A stretch of 64,000 bases of DNA, from NCBI GenBank assembly GCA_020073485.1, contig JAIQFB010000013.1:104045-168044 (forward strand), in the 5' to 3' direction. A program made the position numbers and the translations under genes. The DNA comes from Terriglobia bacterium. GTDB taxonomy: Bacteria > Acidobacteriota > Terriglobia > Acidiferrales > UBA7541. The notes under the pieces were generated by a model, which ran no database searches, was not told the DNA's origin, and saw only the letters and a program-made list of their open reading frames with translations. Positions 20,854 through 29,098 of the stretch are shown here, piece after piece. Positions within the stretch are counted from its first letter, which is position 1. Each line of letters opens with the position of its first letter.

Positions 20854-21756
20854 ATGAAACGTTGGATGACCAAAGCGCTTGCGATCGGACTTGTGTGCGC
20901 TGGCGCCGGGGCTTTGCTGGCGGTGAAGCGCGCCGCGGCAGTGGCTGCGGACGACCCCGCCACGGCGGACAAAGCGGTTTTTGCGGCGCTCTCCAAGGGC
21001 GATTTGACCGCCGCCAATAAATACCTGGACCCGGATTTCAGCTGGATCGATGGCGAAGGCATCATGTGGGCCAAGGAAGATGCATTCCGCGCGAAGCTCA
21101 AGCCGCTGATCGCTAGCGCGAGCGATGCCAAGATTATCGAGCACAAGTACGGAAAGAGCGTGGTTTGGATCCAGTGGAGCCAGGGCAATAATTATTCGGC
21201 GCATTTTTGGGTGAAGCGCGCGACAGGATGGAAGCTACTGCATGCGACGGAAATCGCCGCCGTGGCAAAACGAGATTTCAAGACTGTCGAGCCGACCTAC
21301 GAAATCCCCTGCAACAATCCGTGCAAGGCCGTCCCCTACAAGCCGCTGACGCCCGGTGAAAAAGCGGCGCTGGATGAATGGCAGGAGCAGGAATCCGCGC
21401 AGGCCATGTGGGAAAAGCACGTTTCCGACAGCATGGACCAGCGTGTGGTTTCCACCTATGGCGGGGCGTCGCCCTCGAAGGCGGACCGCATCGCGGGCAT
21501 GAACAAACGCCGGATGGCGAATCCGAATACTCCCAAAGTCGGCGCGGCGCCGGCGTTGTGGATCCGCACGTGGGATTTTGGCGACGCCGTGGTGATGGTG
21601 GCGTGCCAGCCGACGTACGGTGACAAGGCGTACTGGTCCAGCCGCGTGCTCGCGCCGAATCCGGACGGGCTGTGGATGATGATGGAGAGCTACCACAACT
21701 ACATCAAGGCGTCGCCGGTAATGACGGCTACGCCGGACCAGCCGGATTTGAATTAA
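20854..21756 (+). CDS. Paralogous secreted NTF2/SnoaL-like protein
   Basis: 300 residues, GAGG-type ribosome site before ATG 20854. Same plan as the preceding gene: signal peptide (MTKALAIGLVCAGAGALLAV region), first domain with FSWIDGEGIMWAKED and HFWVKRATGWKLLHATEIAA. The shared linker CNNPCKAVPYKPLT precedes a second domain ending LAPNPDGLWMMMESYHNYIK. The two genes arose by tandem duplication but have their own terminators, so they can be regulated separately. Probably periplasmic; function unknown. Confidence 0.82.
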   Translation: MKRWMTKALAIGLVCAGAGALLAVKRAAAVAADDPATADKAVFAALSKGDLTAANKYLDPDFSWIDGEGIMWAKEDAFRAKLKPLIASASDAKIIEHKYGKSVVWIQWSQGNNYSAHFWVKRATGWKLLHATEIAAVAKRDFKTVEPTYEIPCNNPCKAVPYKPLTPGEKAALDEWQEQESAQAMWEKHVSDSMDQRVVSTYGGASPSKADRIAGMNKRRMANPNTPKVGAAPALWIRTWDFGDAVVMVACQPTYGDKAYWSSRVLAPNPDGLWMMMESYHNYIKASPVMTATPDQPDLN

Positions 21757-21788
21757 CGCGACGGCTTGGCGGTCTAGCAATGTTGCAA

Positions 21789-21825
21789 CAGGGGCATTCG
21801 CCGTGGCGGATGCCCCTGCTCGTTT
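21789..21825 (+). terminator. Intrinsic terminator after the second NTF2-like gene
   Basis: Fourteen-pair stem with one G-T pair (21789-21802 with 21805-21818) followed by a T-rich stretch. It may also serve the convergent gene. Confidence 0.8.
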
Positions 21826-21834
21826 ATAGGCTGA

Positions 21835-22716
21835 TTAACTCTGTTTGGAATTGCCGTCGCCCATCAACAATAAACTGCGTTGCGAAAACGGGACGTACAG
21901 CAGCGCGGCGGTGACGGCGAGCGCGAGGCCCGTGCTGATCTGGTCCAGGAGCAGGAACGGGGCAAGCGCCCACAATTCGTCCAGCGGGAACAGCGCGGGA
22001 AATAATTTCAGAAACCTCCTCGTTAAACCACGGTACCTGAAAGCGGCGGCGGACAGCAGATAGAGCCGGACCGGTATTCCGACCAGCGCGGTGACCACCA
22101 CCACTACGAACAACCACTTGGCGTGCGGAACTTCCTGCGACACCCACGGCTCCCACTGGCGCAGGTTGGCCAGCGAAATCACGTAGAAGCTCAAATACAT
22201 TACCTGGATCAAGGAGAAAAGAATCCGCACGACGCGGTGCGAAGCCGGGGGAAGATCTTCTGGATCGCTCAGGACGACGGAGCGCGCTTCATTGGGGATT
22301 GGGAGAGCCGTGCCGGGTTCGCGAATTTCCGGGGACGTTTCCGGAATAGGCGCGGCGTTTGTGGCGGCGGCATTCATCACTTCGATCGACGCGATGAAAC
22401 GATAGCCTCGGCGGGGAATGGTCTGGATGAAGCGCGGATTGTCGGCGGAGTCGCTGAGGGCTTCGCGCAACTTGTTGACCGCCGTGTTCAGGCTGTGGTC
22501 GTAATCGACGAACGTGTCCGAGGGCCAGAGGCGCTGGCGCAATTCCTCGCGGGTCACGAGTTCGCCGGGACGGTCCAGTAGATGCAAGAGAACTTCCAGC
22601 GGCTGCCCCTGAAGGCGCGGGCGGGCCTTTCCGTCCTTGCGCAGCTCGCCGGTCAGGCCGTCGAATTCGTATAGGCCGAAACGGAAAATGCGCGCGGTGT
22701 TGGGATTTTCCGGCAC
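21835..22716 (-). CDS. Winged-helix (OmpR/PhoB-type) regulator with C-terminal membrane segments
   Basis: 293 residues from GTG 22716, preceded by GGGGAG. The DNA-binding domain spans about residues 10-110: FRFGLYEFDGLTGELRKDGK, EVLLHLLDRPGELVTREELR, then the wing VDYDHSLNTAVNKLREALSD and YRFIASIEV. About four hydrophobic segments follow, in RILFSLIQVMYLSFYVISL, WLFVVVVVTALVGIPVRLYL and two near the C-terminus. This is a CadC-like arrangement, but with several membrane helices and no evident periplasmic domain. A membrane-tethered regulator responding to membrane or lipid state is an inference. Convergent with the NTF2-like genes and divergent from the START-like gene. Confidence 0.85.
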   Translation of the reverse strand: MPENPNTARIFRFGLYEFDGLTGELRKDGKARPRLQGQPLEVLLHLLDRPGELVTREELRQRLWPSDTFVDYDHSLNTAVNKLREALSDSADNPRFIQTIPRRGYRFIASIEVMNAAATNAAPIPETSPEIREPGTALPIPNEARSVVLSDPEDLPPASHRVVRILFSLIQVMYLSFYVISLANLRQWEPWVSQEVPHAKWLFVVVVVTALVGIPVRLYLLSAAAFRYRGLTRRFLKLFPALFPLDELWALAPFLLLDQISTGLALAVTAALLYVPFSQRSLLLMGDGNSKQS

Positions 22717-22867
22717 AGTCTCGATGCTCCCCAGAATTTAGCTCCTCATTCTAGATGATACACAGCCATAAGCCGCCAGCTTTCTTGGGCTTACCGAATG
22801 ACCCAGGATGGACTGGAATTTTACCTCCATGCATTGCAATTCCATGCGGCCTTGCGGCAAAGTCGCA

Positions 22868-22895
22868 CGGGTGCGGGCTGTACTTGCAGCCCGCC
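22868..22895. repeat. REP-like palindrome, identical to 1808-1835
   Basis: Exact 28-base match to the element between rpoB and rpoC. It lies within the open frame upstream of the START-like gene, which argues that this part of the frame is not translated. Confidence 0.75.
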
Positions 22896-22950
22896 GAAAG
22901 AAAGTGCGGGCGGTGCTTTGGAAATCCGCCCGAAAGAATTGGAGGCGGCC

Positions 22951-23802
22951 ATTAGGAACCGGACGATTTCATGGGTTCAGATCGCGCTCGTCGGGCTGGC
23001 TTCAGCCGCGCCTTTGCCTGCAGCGGCGGCCGAACTGACGCCGGAAGCCGTGCAGGGATATGCGCGGTACCTGCAGCTGACCGAAGAGCGCATGAAACCG
23101 GAGCTTCTGCCGGGCGGGTCGTTCCTGTGGGTGGATGGCTTGCCGGAGCCGCAGCGCGTTGAAGTCCGCGCCCGGTTGCAGCGCGGAGAAGTGGCCACCT
23201 TCAGGCTTCGGACGAATGACCCATCGGGTGGCGACCACACCCCCGGCGCGCTGATCCATCACTGGGTGGGGACAATTTTTATTCCGGGGGCGTCGCTGCC
23301 CCAGGTGCTTGCGCTGCTCCAGGATTATGACCACCACGACGAATATTACAAACCGGACGTCGTGAAATCGAAGACCGTGGGACGCACGGGCGACAATTTC
23401 AAAATCTACTACCGGCTGAAGCGGAAAAAAGTCATCACCGTCGTTCTCGATACGGATTACGACGTTCATTACCACACGATCGATGCAGCGCGCGCGTTCA
23501 GCGAATCCCACGCGACGCGCATAACGGAAGTGGAACATCCGGGCGAAGCGGGCGAACTGGAACTTCCTCCGGGAAACGATGGCGGGTACCTGTGGAGGCT
23601 CGATTCCTACTGGCGATTCGCGGACGCCGGGCACGGCGTGTACGTGCAATGCGAAGCCGTGTCGCTCACGCGTGATATTCCCACCGGCCTCAATTGGCTG
23701 ATCGGGCCGTTTGTCGAAAGCATCCCGAGGGAATCGCTGGCGTTCACGCTGGAATCGACGCGCGACGCGGTATTGCAGCGGAATTCACGGGCGCCGCAAT
23801 AG
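22951..23802 (+). CDS. Secreted START/SRPBCC-like protein, unknown function
   Basis: The frame is open from 22798, but its first part contains the 22868 palindrome. The best start is the ATT at 22951, placed 5 bases after GGAGG (22941-22945), giving about 283 residues. The alternative is TTG 22939, with a weak site. The N-terminus is RNRT then a hydrophobic signal region ending PLPAAAA. The mature part has HHWVGTIFIPGASLPQVLAL, DYDHHDEYYKPDVVKSKTVG and YVQCEAVSLTRDIPTGLNWL, a pattern of START/SRPBCC helix-grip proteins that hold hydrophobic ligands. Not assigned to a named family. Confidence 0.75.
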   Translation: MRNRTISWVQIALVGLASAAPLPAAAAELTPEAVQGYARYLQLTEERMKPELLPGGSFLWVDGLPEPQRVEVRARLQRGEVATFRLRTNDPSGGDHTPGALIHHWVGTIFIPGASLPQVLALLQDYDHHDEYYKPDVVKSKTVGRTGDNFKIYYRLKRKKVITVVLDTDYDVHYHTIDAARAFSESHATRITEVEHPGEAGELELPPGNDGGYLWRLDSYWRFADAGHGVYVQCEAVSLTRDIPTGLNWLIGPFVESIPRESLAFTLESTRDAVLQRNSRAPQ

Positions 23803-23825
23803 ACGGCCGCTGGGAAAAAGCATTT

Positions 23826-23878
23826 AGGGGCTAAAGCCCTTTTTCGATTGGCACGCTGATGTCGCGGCTGAAGCCGCG
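23826..23878. repeat. Pair of small GCT-AA/GA-AGC palindromes
   Basis: Two different short hairpins, 23826-23840 (AGGGGCTAAAGCCCT) and 23863-23878 (CGCGGCTGAAGCCGCG), in the spacer before the phosphotransferase gene. The loop region resembles the other repeat families in the window. Confidence 0.6.
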
Positions 23879-23961
23879 GCCCACAAATCTTTCAGCGGTA
23901 TGCGGCAATTTACCGGAATGCAAGGAAACGCTGGATCGAATTGCTAAGAAGGAGGCGGATC

Positions 23962-24702
23962 ATGGCGGAAGAAGCGGAAAAGAATTTCACGAATGACGAT
24001 GCGCGGGGAATTGCGGGACAGCAAACGCCGAAGTCCGTTCCGTTCAAGAACGCGGTTCGGCTGCAAGAGAGTTTCACGGCCCAGGCTGAGCGCAAAGCGC
24101 TGCTGTGGCTTGCCGCGCGTATGCCTGCCTGCGTGAATTCCGATCACCTGACGATGGCCGGATTCGCCGCGATGTTTCTGGCGGGTGCCAGCTACGCGTT
24201 GGCACGCGTGAGCCACGCGGGGCTGCTGCTGGCCACGCTGTTCCTGGTGATCAACTGGTTTGGCGACAGCCTGGACGGGACGCTGGCGCGAGTGCGAAAC
24301 CGGCAGCGGCCGCGCTACGGATTTTACGTCGATCACATGATCGATACGTTCGGCGGATTGTTCCTGATGGGAGGCCTGGCGATTTCCGGATTTCTCGACT
24401 GGCGCATCGCGCTGGGAATGTTCATCGCATTCCTGATGCTCTCCGTGCAGGTGTACCTGGCGACGTACACGGTGGGGAATTTTCAATTGTCGTTCGCCAA
24501 ATTCGGGCCGACGGAAATACGGATCTTGCTGGCGCTGGGAAATGCGGCATTGTGGTTTCACCCGGACGCGCGGGTGTTCGGTTCGCCGTTTCGATTGTTC
24601 GATGTGGGAGGCATGATCGCCGTCGCGGGGATGGCCGGTATGTTGGTCGCTTCGACAATCTGCAACACGGTGAAATTGTATCGCGCCGAGACGCTGGACT
24701 AG
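23962..24702 (+). CDS. CDP-alcohol phosphatidyltransferase family protein
   Basis: 246 residues from ATG 23962, 6 bases after AAGGAGG. An integral membrane enzyme that transfers a phospho-alcohol group from a CDP-linked donor. The catalytic signature DG-x2-AR-x9-G-x3-D-x3-D is intact at Asp105, Gly106, Ala109, Arg110, Gly120, Asp124 and Asp128. About five or six membrane helices are visible. A basic cytosolic N-terminus of about 45 residues precedes the core. The alcohol acceptor (glycerol phosphate, inositol phosphate or other) cannot be read from the sequence. No other phospholipid genes nearby. Confidence 0.88.
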   Translation: MAEEAEKNFTNDDARGIAGQQTPKSVPFKNAVRLQESFTAQAERKALLWLAARMPACVNSDHLTMAGFAAMFLAGASYALARVSHAGLLLATLFLVINWFGDSLDGTLARVRNRQRPRYGFYVDHMIDTFGGLFLMGGLAISGFLDWRIALGMFIAFLMLSVQVYLATYTVGNFQLSFAKFGPTEIRILLALGNAALWFHPDARVFGSPFRLFDVGGMIAVAGMAGMLVASTICNTVKLYRAETLD

Positions 24703-24952
24703 GCCGGGACGAAGGGAGCGGAACAATGCGGCTGCTGCTGTGACCGCCGGAAGAGGGGCCGGCAAACGCTTCCCATTTTGAACCGATCCTTGTTTTCGTT
24801 GGTCCAAAATGAGCCGCCGGAGCGATCCGCGCCGATTCCCCCGATAAGACGGAAATTTAAATTCAGGCAACGCACTGATAATGAGCCTGTTGGGGCGCGA
24901 AGCCAAACATGGTCTGGGTAGGAACTTGCTCTAAACTTGCGAGGAGACGCAA

Positions 24953-27019
24953 TTGCATCCTCGCAGAACAGCTTTCAGGGGGCAGGTCTGGTCGCGCAGG
25001 CTTGTTTGGTGTCTAGTTGCCGTGTCCCTGATTGCCTGCAAGACTTCGTCAGCGCAAACCGGCCAATCAAGTCCTTCCCGCGATCTCTCGCAGATGTCGA
25101 TCGAAGATCTGATGAACATTCAGGTTACTTCGGTATCGAAAAAAGAGCAGAAGATGTCGCAGGCGGCGGCAGCCATCTTTGTGATCACGCAGGAGGACAT
25201 CCGGCGCTCGGGGGCCGCGAATATTCCGGACCTGCTGCGCATGGTGCCGGGGATGGACGTGTCGCAGATCAACGCCAACAGCTGGGCAGTGTCGGCGCGC
25301 GGGTTCAACAACCAGTTTTCAGACAAGCTGCTGGTCCTGATCGATGGACGCGCGGTGTACACGCCGCTGCTGGGCGGCGTGAATTGGGATACGCAGGATG
25401 TACCTCTGGAAGATATCGAACGGATCGAAGTGATCCGCGGGCCCGGGGGCACGGTATGGGGCGCTAACGCCGTGAACGGAGTCATCAACATATTGACAAA
25501 GAAAGCGGGGGACACCGCGGGCGGCTTGCTCAATGTGGTCGGGGGCACGGACGCGCAGGCCGTGGGTTTGGCGCAGTACGGCGGAAAAATCGGAAGCGGC
25601 ACGAATTACCGGATTTTCTCGAAATTTCTGAATCATGATTCCCTGCCCGAATTGGACGGCAGCAGCGGGGATGACCGGTGGAATCTGTTGCACGGCGGAT
25701 TTCGCACGGACTCGAACATTTCCTCGAAGGATTCGCTTACTGTGCAGGGAGACGTTTATGTGGGGAACGAAGGTGCAACGATCATACACTTGTTCTCCAT
25801 CGACCCGCCCGTGGTTGACAATCTGGATGTGCGCGACGGACTTTCCGGCGGCAATATTCTTGGCCGGTGGAATCATACTTTTTCGAGCCGTTCCGGAACC
25901 ACGTTCCAATTTTACTTTGATAATTACGAGCGGTCGGGCCCGGAGTCGCACGAAACCCGGAATACGATTGATTTCGATTTTAATCATCGATGGGCCTGGG
26001 GTTCGCGCCAGGACGTGGTTTGGGGCGCCGGGTACCGCCAGACCTGGTCCGAGGATGCCGGCACGATTGATCAGGCGTTCAATCCATCGGATACTTCGCT
26101 GCATCTTTTCAATTTCTTCGCGCAGGATACGATTACGCTGCTGCCCGGCCGATTGTTCCTGACAGCCGGAAGCAAGATTGAAGACAGCTTCTACACAGGC
26201 TTTGGGCTCGAGCCAAGTGTTCGGGTGGCGTGGACGCCGTCCGAGCGGCTGACGCTCTGGTCCGCAGTGTCCCGCGCGGAGCACACCCCGGACCAGAGAG
26301 ACGCGGGCCTGGTCGCATCACTGGCGGCGTTTCCCGATCCAGGGGGGGCGGGCACGCCGGTGCAAGTCATCTTATTCGGCAGCCCGCAGTTCCTGCCTGA
26401 GCACGTCCTTGCGTACGAAACGGGCCTGCGGGCGGAGCCCAGCGGCCGGTTCTCGATCGATGTATCCGCATTTTTCGATCGCTACGATCATCTTCAGTCC
26501 CTGGAACCGGGCCCGAGAGTCTTCGAGCCCAGCCCCGCTCCCGCCCGCTTCGTCATGCCCATCGCGTTCGGCAACCTGCTGTATGGGACCACCGAAGGAG
26601 GCGAGGTCTCGGCGAGTTTGAAACTCACGGATCGCTGGACGCTGAGTCCGGGTTACGCATTCCTGGAAATGCACCTGCATCCCAAACCGTCGAGCCAGGA
26701 CACTGTGTCGGTGGCGCAAAACGAAGGATCAAGTCCGAGGCACCAGGCGCAACTGCGGTCTCACGTGGACCTGCCGCATGGCTTATCCTGGGACGCCAGC
26801 GCATATTTCGTTGGCGCCCTGCCGATGCAGGGTGTCGCTTCCTACACGCGGGTGGATACTCAACTGAGATGGAAGATCGCGGAGCGCGCGGAATTCAGCG
26901 TGGTGGGGCAGAACCTGCTGCGCAACGATCACCTGGAATCGATGGATCAATTGACGCTGGTGAATTCGTCGCTGATCAAGCGGGGCGCGTACGCGAAGAT
27001 CATCTGGTGGTTTCGATAG
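24953..27019 (+). CDS. TonB-dependent outer membrane receptor
   Basis: 688 residues from TTG 24953, six bases after AGGAG. A signal peptide (RRLVWCLVAVSLIACKTSSA) is followed by the N-terminal DLSQMSIEDLMNIQVTSVSK typical of FecA/BtuB-like receptors. The plug domain spans about 60-180, with GMDVSQINANSWAVSARGFN and GPGGTVWGANAVNGVINILT. The beta-barrel occupies the rest, ending KIIWWFR with a C-terminal aromatic/basic residue. It imports a ligand across the outer membrane using TonB energy; the ligand is unknown. No cobalamin riboswitch or iron operator was found in the 250 bases upstream. It stands alone. Confidence 0.92.
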   Translation: MHPRRTAFRGQVWSRRLVWCLVAVSLIACKTSSAQTGQSSPSRDLSQMSIEDLMNIQVTSVSKKEQKMSQAAAAIFVITQEDIRRSGAANIPDLLRMVPGMDVSQINANSWAVSARGFNNQFSDKLLVLIDGRAVYTPLLGGVNWDTQDVPLEDIERIEVIRGPGGTVWGANAVNGVINILTKKAGDTAGGLLNVVGGTDAQAVGLAQYGGKIGSGTNYRIFSKFLNHDSLPELDGSSGDDRWNLLHGGFRTDSNISSKDSLTVQGDVYVGNEGATIIHLFSIDPPVVDNLDVRDGLSGGNILGRWNHTFSSRSGTTFQFYFDNYERSGPESHETRNTIDFDFNHRWAWGSRQDVVWGAGYRQTWSEDAGTIDQAFNPSDTSLHLFNFFAQDTITLLPGRLFLTAGSKIEDSFYTGFGLEPSVRVAWTPSERLTLWSAVSRAEHTPDQRDAGLVASLAAFPDPGGAGTPVQVILFGSPQFLPEHVLAYETGLRAEPSGRFSIDVSAFFDRYDHLQSLEPGPRVFEPSPAPARFVMPIAFGNLLYGTTEGGEVSASLKLTDRWTLSPGYAFLEMHLHPKPSSQDTVSVAQNEGSSPRHQAQLRSHVDLPHGLSWDASAYFVGALPMQGVASYTRVDTQLRWKIAERAEFSVVGQNLLRNDHLESMDQLTLVNSSLIKRGAYAKIIWWFR

Positions 27020-27097
27020 TGCGCGATTCAGAGCTTAAGTGAGCACTTCAATTAAAAAAGCCGACGGCTAATGACGTGTTGATTTTTCATCCGTTGC

Positions 27098-27117
27098 GGC
27101 ACAGCTGAAGCCGTGCC
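27098..27117. repeat. Single palindrome of the GCTGAAGCC type
   Basis: An imperfect palindrome, GGCACAGCTGAAGCCGTGCC, in the convergent spacer between the receptor and the next gene. Related in wording to the other palindromic repeats. Confidence 0.55.
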
Positions 27118-27181
27118 CTACAATGATTCGGCCTAAACTCGCAAGATTTCTTGCAGGCTCCCCGGAAGTTTGCCTCGCCGT

Positions 27182-27706
27182 CTATCCGCGCAGAATGCCC
27201 GGGGGAATGTTGTTCTGCCGCGCGAGGTCGCTCAATTCGTCCAGTTGATTTTGGACTTCCTGCACCTGCGCCGCGAGGATCGCGAGGCCTGCCTCGGGAG
27301 TTACGCCGGCACTTGGCTGGTCCATAGCGATGCCCGGTTGGGTCACGCCTTTTGTGGCGTTCGCCAAGGCTGTCTTTTGCGCTTGCAGCGCGGCTTGGCG
27401 CTTGTCCAGTTCCGCTTGCAAGTCTGCGGCTTTTTCGGCGTACCACGAGGGATCTTCGAGCCTGGAGTTGTACACGGGGAAGGCGGGTTCCGATGGCGCC
27501 GCGGCCTGCGCCGCCGGCTCAGCGGGTTCCTGACCGACGATGGAAATCAGGCCGCGAGAGCGCAGCTGATCCATGTCGTCTTCGGTCCAGACCTTTTTGG
27601 GTTGATTCTGATTTGCTTGTGCGGGGCGCGGTTCTTCAGCCGCGCGGGACGGCAGCGCGAACGCCAACGCAAGAAGTGCGGAAAATGCGAAGGGATGGAT
27701 GCGCAT
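27182..27706 (-). CDS. Secreted coiled-coil protein of unknown function
   Basis: 174 residues from ATG 27706, preceded by AAGGAG. A signal peptide (MRIHPFAFSALLALAFALPS) leads to a short region KKVWTEDDMDQLRSRGLISI and a Pro/Ala-rich linker. A Gln/Ala-rich coiled coil (about residues 95-125, DLQAELDKRQAALQAQKTAL) and a second helical part (AGLAILAAQVQEVQNQLDEL) ending PPGILRG complete it. The KKVWT-DD-L-LR motif is, to my knowledge, common in exported acidobacterial proteins. Presumed periplasmic; no function is assignable. Confidence 0.8.
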   Translation of the reverse strand: MRIHPFAFSALLALAFALPSRAAEEPRPAQANQNQPKKVWTEDDMDQLRSRGLISIVGQEPAEPAAQAAAPSEPAFPVYNSRLEDPSWYAEKAADLQAELDKRQAALQAQKTALANATKGVTQPGIAMDQPSAGVTPEAGLAILAAQVQEVQNQLDELSDLARQNNIPPGILRG

Positions 27707-27909
27707 GATTTCTCCTTGGAGGGGACATTCAGAGTGTACACCTTCATGGGTTTCTGTGAAAATCAAACGCTGGGTGAGGATTTGGCCAGTTTCCGATGAG
27801 AGAAATTACCAGGAGTTGGGAAGGGAAGATTCGTGCTTCGTTGACTGACGGTTTGCCCTCATGTTCTCTTACCCTACAATAAGGCGTGTGCTTAAAAGGA
27901 GTCCAACGG

Positions 27910-28785
27910 ATGACGGAGAAGACAATTCTGAGCGTCGCAGTCACGGGAAATCAAACCACGTTGCAGCAGCACCCAGGCCTGCCCTGTACGCCTGAGCAAA
28001 TCGCGACCGCCTGTATCGAATCGGCCAAAGCCGGCGCAGCCATTACCCACATCCACGTGCGCTACCCTGATGGCCGACCGAGCATGGAGCTCAGCCACTA
28101 TACTGAGGTCGTTGATCGCATTCGCAATAGTGGCGTGGATGTGATTATCAATCTCACGACTGGACCGGGGCAACGCTTTATTCCGAGCGAGGATGACCCG
28201 AAGGTAGCTGCCCCGGGCACCACGCTGACAAATCCAATGCGCCGCGTCGAGCATATCTTGGCGCTGAAGCCCGAAATCTGCAGCCTGGACCTCAATACGA
28301 TGTGGTCGGGTGCGTCCGCGGTGATCAATCCGCCGAATAGCATTACCACCATGGCGCGAGCAATGAAAGAAGCGGGATCGAAACCGGAGCTCGAAGTTTT
28401 TAATAGTGGCGACATTAATTTGGCAAAAGACCTGATCGATAAGGGTGTTCTAGATAAGCCGCCGCTGTTCCAGATCGTCACCGGAATCCGCTACGGGTTT
28501 GAATGCACGCCGCAGACCCTAATGTACGCGAAGTCCCTCTTGCCGGAAGGCGCGCACTGGGCTGCGTTCGGCGTTGGCCGCCTGGCCTATCCGAGTCTGG
28601 CGCAGGCCTTTCTGCTCGGCGGACATGTCCGAATTGGAATCGAAGACGCTGTATATCTTCGCAAGGGCGTGTTGGCTCCGAGCAATGCAGCAATGGCAGA
28701 GAAAGCCGCGCGCATCATCGACGAACTTGGCGGTGAACTGGCCACGGCAAAGGAAGCCCGGGAAATCCTCGGACTTCGCAATTGA
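27910..28785 (+). CDS. Beta-keto acid cleavage enzyme (BKACE, DUF849 family)
   Basis: 291 residues from ATG 27910, 8 bases after AAGGAG; an upstream in-frame start at 27886 is less likely. The zinc-binding THIHVR motif has His47 and His49. INLTTGPGQRFIPS and LDLNTMWSGASAVINPP follow. The late GAHWAAFGVGRLAYPSLAQA and VRIGIEDAVYL supply the remaining metal and substrate residues. BKACE enzymes condense a beta-keto acid with acetyl-CoA and split it into acetoacetate and a CoA thioester (KCE-type, lysine fermentation in one member). The actual substrate is unknown. No CoA-transferase is adjacent. Confidence 0.9.
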   Translation: MTEKTILSVAVTGNQTTLQQHPGLPCTPEQIATACIESAKAGAAITHIHVRYPDGRPSMELSHYTEVVDRIRNSGVDVIINLTTGPGQRFIPSEDDPKVAAPGTTLTNPMRRVEHILALKPEICSLDLNTMWSGASAVINPPNSITTMARAMKEAGSKPELEVFNSGDINLAKDLIDKGVLDKPPLFQIVTGIRYGFECTPQTLMYAKSLLPEGAHWAAFGVGRLAYPSLAQAFLLGGHVRIGIEDAVYLRKGVLAPSNAAMAEKAARIIDELGGELATAKEAREILGLRN

Positions 28786-28802
28786 AGAACCAATGGGACT
28801 GG

Positions 28803-29039
28803 TGGACGATTTGTCGTCCACTCCGAATCGGAGAGGCCCTGATAAACGGGGTGGTCTCAATGGGTCGATGCAACACCTGCTCGAAGTCTCCTTATAAGAG
28901 TTTACGAAGCTGATTCCGTTCGCGAGCGTTGATTCAAACGGAACACCGATCTGTTCAGGTTCTGATTGAGTGCTGCCGTACAGATCGAATCTCCAGGGGA
29001 AGTTTAGCGAGATCAACCGATTAGATAGTGTTGCATCGA
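28803..29039. repeat. Spacer with hairpin and 13-bp inverted repeat
   Basis: The 313-base spacer between the BKACE gene and ispG holds a stem-loop centred near 28803-28818 and an exact 13-base inverted repeat GTCGATGCAACAC / GTGTTGCATCGAC (28863-28875 and 29027-29039) around a 151-base core. No convincing gene lies in the core. It could be a small mobile-element remnant or a regulatory arrangement. Confidence 0.5.
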
Positions 29040-29098
29040 CCGGTTGAGCTGGCAGGGATTATCGGAATCTGGCCCGCTAACCAAAGGGTTTTGAAGTG

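Noticed and set aside
24705..24952. Cobalamin riboswitch upstream of the TonB receptor
   Set aside because: No B12-box-like or conserved core motif was found in the spacer.
28519..29016. 165-residue minus-strand frame overlapping the BKACE gene
   Set aside because: Mostly antisense to a confident gene; the free part crosses an inverted repeat.
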